From Debaryomyces hansenii CBS767 (taxonomy: Eukaryota > Ascomycota > Pichiomycetes > Serinales > Debaryomycetaceae), in contig NC_006044.2 in NCBI RefSeq assembly GCF_000006445.2, positions 868,001 to 932,000 on the forward strand: a stretch of DNA of 64,000 nt, in the 5' to 3' direction. A program made the position numbers and the translations under genes. This document shows positions 9,507 through 17,698 of this stretch, one piece after another. Numbering within the stretch: the first letter of the stretch is position 1; the number at the start of each line of letters is the position of its first letter. The notes under the pieces were generated by a model, which worked only from the letters and a program-made list of their open reading frames with translations, had not been told where the DNA came from and made no database searches.

Positions 9507-10625
9507 CTAGACTATCTCCATTTCGTACAAGACAAACGGCTCATATTCAGTATCCACTAACGAGGCATATTCTTGAAGGTTTGCGTTATTATTCATTCCG
9601 TCACCACCTAAGTAGCCGAACTTAGAAACCAATTCTTTCTTAGATTTGCTCATATTCTTAAAATTTGCCTTGTCAAATTTAATTAAATAACAGTCGAATT
9701 GTGGAGGTAAACCATATCTCAAAACAGATTCAACATAAATTCTTATAGCCTTAATATGGACCCAACCAGCAAAAATATCCGAGTATGCTGTGGTGGCCAA
9801 ACGAATCAAGTCATTCTTAGATTTAGATTCTGTTGCTTTACTTAAATCAAATTCTTTTCTCAAGTTGTTTAAGGTTTCTTCAGAATAAACAAAGTCATTA
9901 CGTGGATGCCATTTATGTTCTCTTGCTTGGTTAATGAAGTCCTGTTGATACTTCTTGAACAAGGTGACTGTGTACAAAGAATATTCTTGGTCAGTTGCTA
10001 TAACTTTAGCAGATCTTGGTATGACAAATTCGGTTAAGGTTTCGTACGATTTTTCGAAATCAGAAATCAAATTCTTAGGAACCGCTATTAATACAGTAAT
10101 TAAATGCTCCGAGTCTAACACAAAATATTCTGGTCTAACGATCTCATGGAGAGACTTTATCGATAAATCTCCATTTTTCTTTCTATCTGCAGCCAAAAAG
10201 TTCGACTTGGCATTTTGGTATGTCTGATACGAGCTTCTCACATCATTGTCCAACGTAATGGCTTCGTTAGAAATCAAACTCACCAATTGTGTAAGTGGTT
10301 TATCTAATCTATACTTGGAAGTATTCCACTGAAATGATTCAACATAATTCAAAACTTGCTTTCCGTTAACAGTTTTTGATGACGACGATTGGGTAACTGA
10401 ATTTAAAATATCAACAACTTTAGCAACCGATGTGCTCAATTGTGAGTCTAGCTTATTTAATTCATCACTTTGTTGAACCAACGAATCCAACGTCCCTATT
10501 TGGAAATCTGGTAATACAAACTTATATAATGAAGATTTCCCCCCATTCAAACTTTGCTCTAACCATTCCCGAGCGTTGATAGATTGGGGTAATGAAAGTG
10601 CCAAATACTTTGCAAGTGGATCCAT
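9507..10625 (-). CDS. VMA5: V-ATPase V1 subunit C (Vma5)
   Basis: A 372-residue protein matching V-ATPase subunit C over its length. Recognisable family segments are LPDFQIGTLDSLVQQS (about residues 38-53), VESFQWNTSKYRLDKPL, SLHEIVRPEYFVLDSEHL, VESVLRYGLPPQFDCY and the C-terminal QEYASLVDTEYEPFV. Subunit C links the peripheral stalks to subunit a and controls reversible assembly of V1 with V0 at the vacuole. S. cerevisiae Vma5 is 392 residues, so this one is slightly shorter, mostly at the N terminus. The ATG at 10625 opens with MDPLAKYLALSLPQ, equivalent to the ISLPQ start of the yeast protein, so no upstream exon is needed. Confidence 0.95.
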   Translation of the reverse strand: MDPLAKYLALSLPQSINAREWLEQSLNGGKSSLYKFVLPDFQIGTLDSLVQQSDELNKLDSQLSTSVAKVVDILNSVTQSSSSKTVNGKQVLNYVESFQWNTSKYRLDKPLTQLVSLISNEAITLDNDVRSSYQTYQNAKSNFLAADRKKNGDLSIKSLHEIVRPEYFVLDSEHLITVLIAVPKNLISDFEKSYETLTEFVIPRSAKVIATDQEYSLYTVTLFKKYQQDFINQAREHKWHPRNDFVYSEETLNNLRKEFDLSKATESKSKNDLIRLATTAYSDIFAGWVHIKAIRIYVESVLRYGLPPQFDCYLIKFDKANFKNMSKSKKELVSKFGYLGGDGMNNNANLQEYASLVDTEYEPFVLYEMEIV

Positions 10626-11076
10626 GTTTCAAGTACGAATTGCCAATGCTTGATTACCTTCTCTTACTTAAGAACACCTTACATTAATAGAAAGGAGTAT
10701 AGCGAGTATTAGATTGTGTGCGTAATTGAGAGTATAGTTACCATACATAAATGTGCTCATATATACTCTTCCTCTAACAAGCTTGAAAAGCTATGAAAAT
10801 GCCCTCTGAACCTTTCATAATGGTCCTAATACGACACATGTATACCTCTAGATTCATTATGGGAGTATATCAGGGGAAAAAACTCAATAGCATTAAGGTT
10901 TAGATTAATGTCTAGTTCTCTCTATGAAAATTGATGGGATTGAGGCCAGGGCTGCAATTGCGATGGGAATATTTTTTTTTCCTATAGAGACATAAAGAGT
11001 ATATGGAAAGTATATATAATTAGGCATATCACCTCTATAATACGTAAATAGATAAAATTTGTCCCAATTTGAGGAT
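10626..11076. promoter_or_regulatory. divergent VMA5-RRP14 intergenic region
   Basis: Contains the promoters of the minus-strand VMA5 and plus-strand RRP14. A GCGATGGG at 10960-10967 resembles the PAC element (core GATGAG) common at ribosome-biogenesis genes, and GAAAATT at 10926-10932 is a partial RRPE-like match about 30 bp away. Both are imperfect and inferred only from resemblance. A T10 run follows at about 10971-10980. Confidence 0.35.
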
Positions 11077-12543
11077 ATGAGTAATTCATTAGAAGTATGT
11101 TATTTGCTCGGGCGTTAAGCTATGCGCTGGAAGGAGTTGTGTATCAATATATGTTGCGATCAGAAAAGACTAACAGATTTTTAGGAGAGGTTAAAAACCC
11201 ATTCAACGGCATTTGATGGCTTATTATCGTTAATACCTGCTAAATATTACTACGACGATGCAACACAAGACCAATGGCAACAGAAGAAAAAGTCGAAGCA
11301 AGAAATGCAACAGAACAAAAGAGCTAAATTAGATCCTACCTCGAGAGAGGATGCAGATGATTATAGCAATTCGCATGCCAGTGCCAAAGATGTGATGGAT
11401 AACAAGTCTAAGACGGCCAAAAAAGTTAGTTTGCCATCGAAGGATAAGCTACCAAAACCAATAGTCGATGATGACAGTGATGAAGTTGAAATTCCAGACA
11501 TGGATGTAGATGACGATGACGAGGAAGATAGCATGAATTCGAACGGCCAAGAAGAACAAGCAGATGAATACGAACAGGAAGAAGAAAAGGACGAGGCATC
11601 GGACTCTTTAATACAAAATAGTACTCAATTAGTGTTCGATGACGATGGAAACGAGCTTTCAGCAGATGGGTCTGGTAAGGTTGAGAAGACCAACGATAAA
11701 CCAAATAAAAAGACGAATAAGAAGGAATTATCTCCTGAAGAACAAAAGAAGAAGAAGGAGAACTTAGCCAAGTTGAGAGAAAAGTTGTCAGCTAAAATTA
11801 GTGTTTTAAAAGAAAAGAGAAAGGCGCCTGGTTCTAAGACAGGAGTAGCAAAATCAAGGGACCAAATCTTGGAAGAACGTAAAAGAAAGGACGAGTTAAG
11901 AAGACAAGAAAAATTAAAGAGAAAACTTGCGGCATTGGACGAAGACGAAGACGACGACGAGGCTTCGGACTCGGATTCCGATGACGATGCAGATGCCAAA
12001 CAAGACAAATCAGTATTATATGGAAACATAACATTCAACGACGGATCCAGAGTCACGTCTGATTTAAGCAATATTCGCTCCACCGCCGAAAAGAAGAAGC
12101 TCAAAGGCCCTGCGAATAACGACATCAAAGCGCATCTATTAAAATTAGAGCAGAAGAAGCATAAATTATCGCATTTAACCCCAGAAGAACAAGAAAAACA
12201 GAAGGAAAAGGACCAATGGCAAAGAGTGATTTCGCAGGCTGAAGGTGTTAAAGTCAAAGACGACGAAAAACTCTTGAAGAAAGCCCTCAAAAGAAAGGAA
12301 AAGCAAAAATTGAAGAGCGAAATCGAGTGGAAGGAAAGAAAGCAAATAGTAAAAGATACGGTTTCAGCAAGACTGAAGAGAAGAGAAGAGAACTTGAAAG
12401 CAAGAAAAGATAATAAAGGTAAAAAGGGTAAGCAGCAACCAAAATTACGTAAGTTTACCGGTACTATTAACAACTTCGCCAATAGTAAGAAAAAGAGAGC
12501 CGGTTTCGAAGGCAATGCGAAGTCTGGCAAAGGTAAGAAATGA
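11077..12543 (+). CDS. RRP14: SURF6-family 60S/40S biogenesis protein Rrp14, two exons
   Basis: Exon 1 (11077-11094) encodes only MSNSLE. Exon 2 (11185-12543) continues ERLKTHSTAFDGLLSLIPAK and then YYYDDATQDQW, which matches the N terminus of yeast Rrp14 closely. The spliced product is about 458 residues. The middle is highly acidic (DDDSDEVEIPDMDVDDDDEED), and the C-terminal half is the Lys/Arg-rich SURF6 domain (KENLAKLREKLSAKI, then a long charged helix and a basic GKGKK tail). Rrp14 is a nucleolar factor needed for pre-rRNA processing and ribosome assembly. The intron (11095-11184, 90 bp) has donor GTATGT, branch point GACTAAC (11168-11174) and acceptor TTTTTAG, phase 0. Reading only from the internal ATG at 11305 would lose the most conserved N-terminal segment. 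Confidence 0.93.
11095..11184 (+). other. intron of RRP14
   Basis: A 90-bp phase-0 intron: donor GTATGT, branch point GACTAAC at 11168-11174, acceptor TAG ending at 11184. It lies after the sixth codon. Confidence 0.9.
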
Positions 12544-12786
12544 TCCTCTTTATATAGTACAAATAACTTATTATACTCTAAATAAAACGTCATTGTGTAA
12601 TTGTGTTAAGTAGGTTATTTCAGGACTGCATACAACCATCGACAGGAATTTCGTTGTAACTCGAAAACAGATTCAGAAGCAATCGTCCATTTCATATAAA
12701 TATTTGACACCAGATTCTTTAAATCAATTTATCTATTTTTAAATCAATTGTATCGTGAATCTAACTATCAAAGTAATTATTTAAAT

Positions 12787-13399
12787 ATGTCGTACCAAAA
12801 TCAAGCAAAGAGCTTTTTATCTACTATTGACGAAGTATGTACCCGTATTGTGCACTTAGGGACCACCTAGTGGGAAGCCAAATAAATTTAACATATACTA
12901 ATCAATTACATAGAAAACCAAGGATCTTCAAATCTTAAGACAATTCGAACTCAAAACCGGATTACCAAGATCATACGCTATCTTAGGTGGATTTGGTCTT
13001 TACTTTGTTTTAATTTTCTTGAACATTGGTGGTGTTGGTCAACTTTTGTCTAACATTGCTGGATTAGTTATCCCAGGATACTTCTCTTTACTCGCGTTAG
13101 AAAGTACCACCACTTCAGATGACACTCAGTTATTGACCTACTGGGTTGTTTTCGCAACTTTCAATGTTGTTGAATTCTGGTCTAAGGCTATCTTGTACTG
13201 GATTCCATTCTACTACTTGTTCAAGACTGTTTTCTTGGTTTACATTGGTATTCCATCTACCGGTGGTGCTGTAACCGTGTACAATGCTGCTATCAAGCCA
13301 TTTTCCAGAAGATACATTGTTAACAACAAGAAGTTCGCTCAAGATATTAACAATGCTGCTCAAGGTGTTTCATCTTCTGTCGAATTATTAGCTAGCTAA
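12787..13399 (+). CDS. YOP1: ER tubule-shaping reticulon-like protein Yop1 (REEP5/DP1), two exons
   Basis: Exon 1 (12787-12834) encodes MSYQNQAKSFLSTIDE. Exon 2 (12914-13399) continues KTKDLQILRQFELKTGLPRS, for 177 residues in total. Conserved TB2/DP1/HVA22 segments include FLNIGGVGQLLSN, DDTQLLTYWVVFA and VEFWSKAILYWIPFYY. Two hydrophobic hairpins (about residues 36-75 and 90-130) insert into the outer ER leaflet. Yop1 bends ER membrane into tubules with reticulons and Sey1. The intron (12835-12913, 79 bp) has donor GTATGT, branch point TACTAAT at 12896-12902 and acceptor ATAG, phase 0. Codon use is strongly biased (many GGT, GTT, TTG), as in a highly expressed gene. The 3' flank has a short direct repeat. 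Confidence 0.95.
12835..12913 (+). other. intron of YOP1
   Basis: A 79-bp phase-0 intron: donor GTATGT, branch point TACTAAT, acceptor TAG ending at 12913. Confidence 0.9.
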
Positions 13400-13458
13400 T
13401 TCGGTTTATTGCTACAAACAAACGAGTTTGCTTTCGTTTTGAGTTGATTTTTTACCTG

Positions 13459-13526
13459 AGTACTATATAGGTGACAGTTCTTTATTACGTGTTAATCCAA
13501 GTACTATAGGTGACTGTTCTTTATTA
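13459..13526. repeat. imperfect direct repeat in the YOP1 3' flank
   Basis: Copy 1 (13459-13487) and copy 2 (13500-13526) share AGTACTATA, then AGGTGAC, then GTTCTTTATTA. They differ by a 2-bp indel (TA) and one substitution. The repeat lies in the convergent YOP1/APL4 intergenic DNA, so it may be part of a 3' UTR or terminator. Confidence 0.75.
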
Positions 13527-13602
13527 TAACCTATTTATTCTACTTTTTTTATCGAATAAATCTTTTTTTTATTATCTATAATGTAATTTAGACTATTGAC
13601 AA

Positions 13603-16092
13603 TCATAATGTCAGACTGAACCCAGCAAAGTCGAACAAATCTTCAACTGTTTCACCGTTTAAAATGTATTTAGCTTTTACTCTTAATTTTACCTTCGATC
13701 CTTGTTTACCAACAATCTTCAATACCTGCTTTATGTCGGAGCCATTTACCAAAGTATCTCCTCCGGAAGTTGATGATATTGATAACTTTTGAGTCTTAGG
13801 GACGGCAATTAAAAGCTGGAATTGCTCAATCGAAGAACTTGGGGAATTCGATTTTATATGTGCTTCCATCGTTGCCTGGCCATTCTGTGGAAACGACTTA
13901 GGTAAGAAAGAAATCGCAATATTTGAATTAGAGAATGCATTAATAAGTTGTGCGGATGATTGTGCTAATTCAAAGTTGGACTGAACAGGTGATTGAGCCG
14001 CTGATGGTGAGTCAAACAAATCTAGTATACTTCCATTATTAGAAGACTTCGCATGAGATGACGCTTGTGATTGTGTTGGATTACTGGGTCCTGCAAACAA
14101 GTCTGATAATAAATCGTTGTTACTTATAGGTTGATGATTGTTGGAAACATTTGAAGCGTCATTATTATCATCCAAAAGATCTAACAAATCATTAGTTGAC
14201 GAAGGAACACCTGCATCATTATGACTATGACCAGCAGGTTTAGTTCTATGGGTATTGGTATTCTGCAACGATAAGGATTCTCTCGCTTTAATTTTTGGAG
14301 CTGGCATTCTTGCCAATAATCCCTTCTTCAATTGTGTATCCTGAGCAAATATTTCTTGGTACTCTGCTGCTCTAATTTGGATTTCCAAGTTATTATCATA
14401 TGCTCTTGAATTCAAAATTAATCTCAATTTCTCAATAGAGTCTGGGTTTTTGAATTTGATTGATAACTTTATTATAGCCGTTAATATATATGTAACCAAG
14501 TGAACGGTTTCTTGATCAGAGTATGTCGAGTTGTTAATCAACTCATCGATTAGTTTCAAAATTAATTTATCGGTAACTGGTACTTGTTTACCGTTGACTT
14601 CAACATTACCATCCAAAATTAGATCAACATATTCCCCTAAACACCAAACAGTTATTAATGATAAACCATATTGCGTTGAGTCTTCTAAACATAACGATAA
14701 TAATCTGCCGACTACATGCTTCTTCAATTCCAAATCATTGCATTGCATAATCAATGCTAAAATGTTTGAAATAATGTCTGGGGTGATAAAATTACCAGAA
14801 AGTTTAAGCATCCTTATCAAAGTATCAAAATGCCACTTTTCATTTGGAGCAAACTTATTAGCCGCTGTCGTCAACTGGGAAGAAATATACGGTTTCAATT
14901 CATTGTCTCGACAATTCTCTAAGAATAACAATATTTCTCTTACTAACACCCGGATATTTTGTTCGTTCAATATAGCAAATGATAATTCCAAAGCTCTTCT
15001 TCTAATCGAAATATCGCCATCAGATAAACAATTAACGATGGTAGTCCTGTGCCTTTGTACCGCCAATGGTTCGATATTAATGACCGTCAATAATGTATCG
15101 AGAGCAACATATCTTGTATTGTTGTCCTTGGTAGACAAAAATTTTCCCAATAAGTTCACACCTAAAATCTTCAAAGACTGGTCGGATTGGATAGCAAAAA
15201 TTGTCTTTACACACTCATACAAAATTGCATGAGCTGCATTTTTACCACTTTCGATATTGGACGCAACTTGTGTTAAAATATCATTAATTTCTTCTAAATA
15301 TTTAGGAGGGCAGTTTTCATCTACCGCTAAAATTCTTATCGTTGTTAGTAAAGAAACCTGAAGGAAAGGATCCAGAATCCCTAAAACATCATAGTCAGGG
15401 ATATAGCCACTGCTCGCTACTCTCTTCAAATGCCCAACGATTTTTGGTATAGTTTTAATCAAGTTTTCTCTGTGTTCAGGACTTGCAAAATATAATGCTT
15501 GAATCAACCTTAATGCACCCAATAAGACTCCCGGCAGCTTATCAGATATCAATTGCGGAACTTTAGGCATGAATATTTCAGATAAATCTGGGTCCTTTTC
15601 AATTAATTTTGCTGCCACAATGCAAGCCTTCTTCTTCAAATAAAGGTTATTAGTCGTGATAATCTTGTCAACATTAGTGTACAAATCTCGTGCTAATTCC
15701 GGAGAAGCGATATTACCTAAACAGCATAAGGCTAATCCCACAATGAATGCATTAGGGTGTTGCATGTCGTTATCCAACGAGTTAGTCAACAATGTTAAAA
15801 CTTCTTGGTTCTCATCTAGTAACAACATGGTAGCCATATATCCCAACCTTTTATCAGCAAAACGTGGCGATGCTAGTAATTTAATACATTCAACCTGTCC
15901 AAAATGTGTCTTTTCACCCATAATGTATAAGTATAATAACTTGGAAATATTGATTCTTCTGGTAGTCTGATCTAATTTAGCATCTCTAAATGATGTTCTA
16001 ATAGATGCCGATTCCTTCATAACCACCGCCCGTTCATCGGCAATCGTCTTGGACTTTCTGACCGCTTTGATAAACGATTTCAATGAACCCAT
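13603..16092 (-). CDS. APL4: AP-1 clathrin adaptor gamma subunit (Apl4)
   Basis: An 829-residue gamma-adaptin. The N-terminal trunk begins MGSLKSFIKAVRKSKTIADE and runs through the conserved RRINISKLLYLYIMGEKTHFGQ and HPNAFIVGLALCCLGNIASPE, typical of gamma rather than alpha or beta. A polar hinge (about residues 590-710) follows, containing the clathrin-box-like LLDLLD and DLF-type motifs (SDLFAG, LDLFDS). The C-terminal 120 residues form the ear domain. The protein binds clathrin and cargo at trans-Golgi and endosome membranes. Length nearly equals S. cerevisiae Apl4 (832). Confidence 0.95.
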   Translation of the reverse strand: MGSLKSFIKAVRKSKTIADERAVVMKESASIRTSFRDAKLDQTTRRINISKLLYLYIMGEKTHFGQVECIKLLASPRFADKRLGYMATMLLLDENQEVLTLLTNSLDNDMQHPNAFIVGLALCCLGNIASPELARDLYTNVDKIITTNNLYLKKKACIVAAKLIEKDPDLSEIFMPKVPQLISDKLPGVLLGALRLIQALYFASPEHRENLIKTIPKIVGHLKRVASSGYIPDYDVLGILDPFLQVSLLTTIRILAVDENCPPKYLEEINDILTQVASNIESGKNAAHAILYECVKTIFAIQSDQSLKILGVNLLGKFLSTKDNNTRYVALDTLLTVINIEPLAVQRHRTTIVNCLSDGDISIRRRALELSFAILNEQNIRVLVREILLFLENCRDNELKPYISSQLTTAANKFAPNEKWHFDTLIRMLKLSGNFITPDIISNILALIMQCNDLELKKHVVGRLLSLCLEDSTQYGLSLITVWCLGEYVDLILDGNVEVNGKQVPVTDKLILKLIDELINNSTYSDQETVHLVTYILTAIIKLSIKFKNPDSIEKLRLILNSRAYDNNLEIQIRAAEYQEIFAQDTQLKKGLLARMPAPKIKARESLSLQNTNTHRTKPAGHSHNDAGVPSSTNDLLDLLDDNNDASNVSNNHQPISNNDLLSDLFAGPSNPTQSQASSHAKSSNNGSILDLFDSPSAAQSPVQSNFELAQSSAQLINAFSNSNIAISFLPKSFPQNGQATMEAHIKSNSPSSSIEQFQLLIAVPKTQKLSISSTSGGDTLVNGSDIKQVLKIVGKQGSKVKLRVKAKYILNGETVEDLFDFAGFSLTL

Positions 16093-16596
16093 TATAAGAA
16101 ATTTCTGTCAGTTAGCCTTCGTGATGTTTCCTATAGTACTAATGTTTATTTTGAAGACTACGTGTTGAAGTGCCTAATCATATTCTGGTATATACACGAC
16201 CACCATTTCACCTTACTAAATATGGCCGATATATACAATTGTTGTCCATTCAATAATCATCTTCTATTTAGAGATGGTAGAGGGGGCTCAAGAGTTGGGA
16301 GAGAGAGAGAGAGAGAGAGCTGGTTTCCGGAAAAAAAAAACCAAGACTGAAAATAGTAGTTAGAAATTGGGGGAAATTGAGGTGCATGAAGAATGTACGA
16401 TTATGGATTAATATAACTCCCTTCTGTATCATTAACATCTTAATTGGTTGCTAGTGATAATGTAGTCATTATATATTGCCCAAGATGATAATAATCGTAG
16501 ATATTGGATCACTGGCAAATAAGATGCTCGAAGCTTGACATAAATGCGTAGCGAAATTTCACAACTTTCTTCAGTATAAGCATTGCAGCATACTCG
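16093..16596. promoter_or_regulatory. divergent APL4-CWC27 intergenic region
   Basis: Holds promoters of the two divergent genes. It contains a (GA)10 microsatellite at 16299-16319 followed by an A10 run at about 16331-16340. No other structure was seen. The short frame starting near 16162 is not supported by any family resemblance. Confidence 0.5.
16299..16319. repeat. GA dinucleotide microsatellite
   Basis: About ten GA units without interruption. In yeast promoters such tracts can exclude nucleosomes. Here that role is only a guess. Confidence 0.85.
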
Positions 16597-17580
16597 ATGA
16601 GCTCTTTAGAACCTGCTACTACGGCCAAAGTGGCTCTTATAACAACGAAAGGGCCTATTGAGATTGAATTATGGGCCAAGGAAGTGCCCAATATTACTAG
16701 AGTGTTCATTCAGAATTGTTTAGATAAAAAATATATTGGTACAACATTTAATAAGGTGATAAAGGATTACTTGGTCCAAACAAGCAAAATCAAAGAACCT
16801 GCGACATTAAAGCTAAAGGATGAATTTCATTCACGTTTGAAATTCAATAAGAGAGGTTTGGTGGGTGCTGTGCATGATGATAAACGAAATTCTAATAATG
16901 TTGATTCATTATTCATAACGTTGAAACCTACACCAGAGTTCAATAACAATTACGTATTATTCGGCAAAATAATGGGCGACTCGATCTACAATGTAGTAAA
17001 AATCAATGAAAGTGAGCTTAAATCGGAGGAAACTCCAATGTACCCTGCAGAAATAACAGATATTAAGATCTTGGTACAATATTTTGATGACCTAGTTGAA
17101 TCAAAGGAGCATATTGCAGAACCTGCGAAGAAGAAAGCAAAGAAAGCGAAGAAGCCTCGTGTCAAATTAGACTATACTTTAGAAGATGAAGAAGATACGG
17201 GATTCAAAATGAAATCAGCTCACGATTTGCTTTCAGATTCAAAATTGTCTAACAAATTGTATGCTAATAAAAAGAAAGGCCCCTCGGAGAATAACGAGAA
17301 ACAGAAAACCATCGAAAAAGCACAGGATAGCAGTATGGAAACTAAGAAGATAGTCCCTGAACGTCCAGATTACAAAGGTTCTGAGGAGATAGAAAATGAA
17401 ACGAAGATTACTTCATCTGAGAATATGAACCATGAAACCAAGCAAGACAAGCCTAATTATAAAGCTAAATTAGATAGGAATCCAAATATTGATTCTGATT
17501 ATGATTCTGATTTAGACCTATCATCTTCTGAATCAATTGACCTATTTGCATTTAAGCAAAGTAACTTTCAAAGTAGCTAG
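16597..17580 (+). CDS. CWC27: cyclophilin-like spliceosome protein Cwc27
   Basis: A 327-residue protein with an N-terminal cyclophilin fold (about residues 10-165): TTKGPIEIELWAKEVPN, FNKRGLVGAV, VLFGKIMGDSIYNV. The cyclophilin active-site Arg and surrounding FHR-type motif are not recognisable (the equivalent region reads FNKVIKDYLVQ), as in Cwc27, which is regarded as a structural rather than catalytic member. A Lys-rich linker (AKKKAKKAKKPR) and an acidic, low-complexity C terminus follow. Cwc27 associates with Bact spliceosomes through Cwc22 and partners. S. cerevisiae Cwc27 is 301 residues. Confidence 0.88.
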   Translation: MSSLEPATTAKVALITTKGPIEIELWAKEVPNITRVFIQNCLDKKYIGTTFNKVIKDYLVQTSKIKEPATLKLKDEFHSRLKFNKRGLVGAVHDDKRNSNNVDSLFITLKPTPEFNNNYVLFGKIMGDSIYNVVKINESELKSEETPMYPAEITDIKILVQYFDDLVESKEHIAEPAKKKAKKAKKPRVKLDYTLEDEEDTGFKMKSAHDLLSDSKLSNKLYANKKKGPSENNEKQKTIEKAQDSSMETKKIVPERPDYKGSEEIENETKITSSENMNHETKQDKPNYKAKLDRNPNIDSDYDSDLDLSSSESIDLFAFKQSNFQSS

Positions 17581-17698
17581 TACAAATATATATTATTTTC
17601 TTGTGATGAATTAATGCAAAATGAAAGACCAGCTCTTGATAACAAATACATATAAAACAACATATAAAACAATAAACAAATACTAAATATAATGTCAA

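Noticed and set aside
11625..12593. 322-codon minus-strand frame, Ser/Phe/Leu-rich
   Set aside because: It is the antisense mirror of the Lys/Glu-rich RRP14 coding sequence; RRP14 is supported by family similarity and by its intron.
14531..15232. 233-codon plus-strand frame
   Set aside because: Lies wholly within APL4 on the opposite strand and has no family resemblance.
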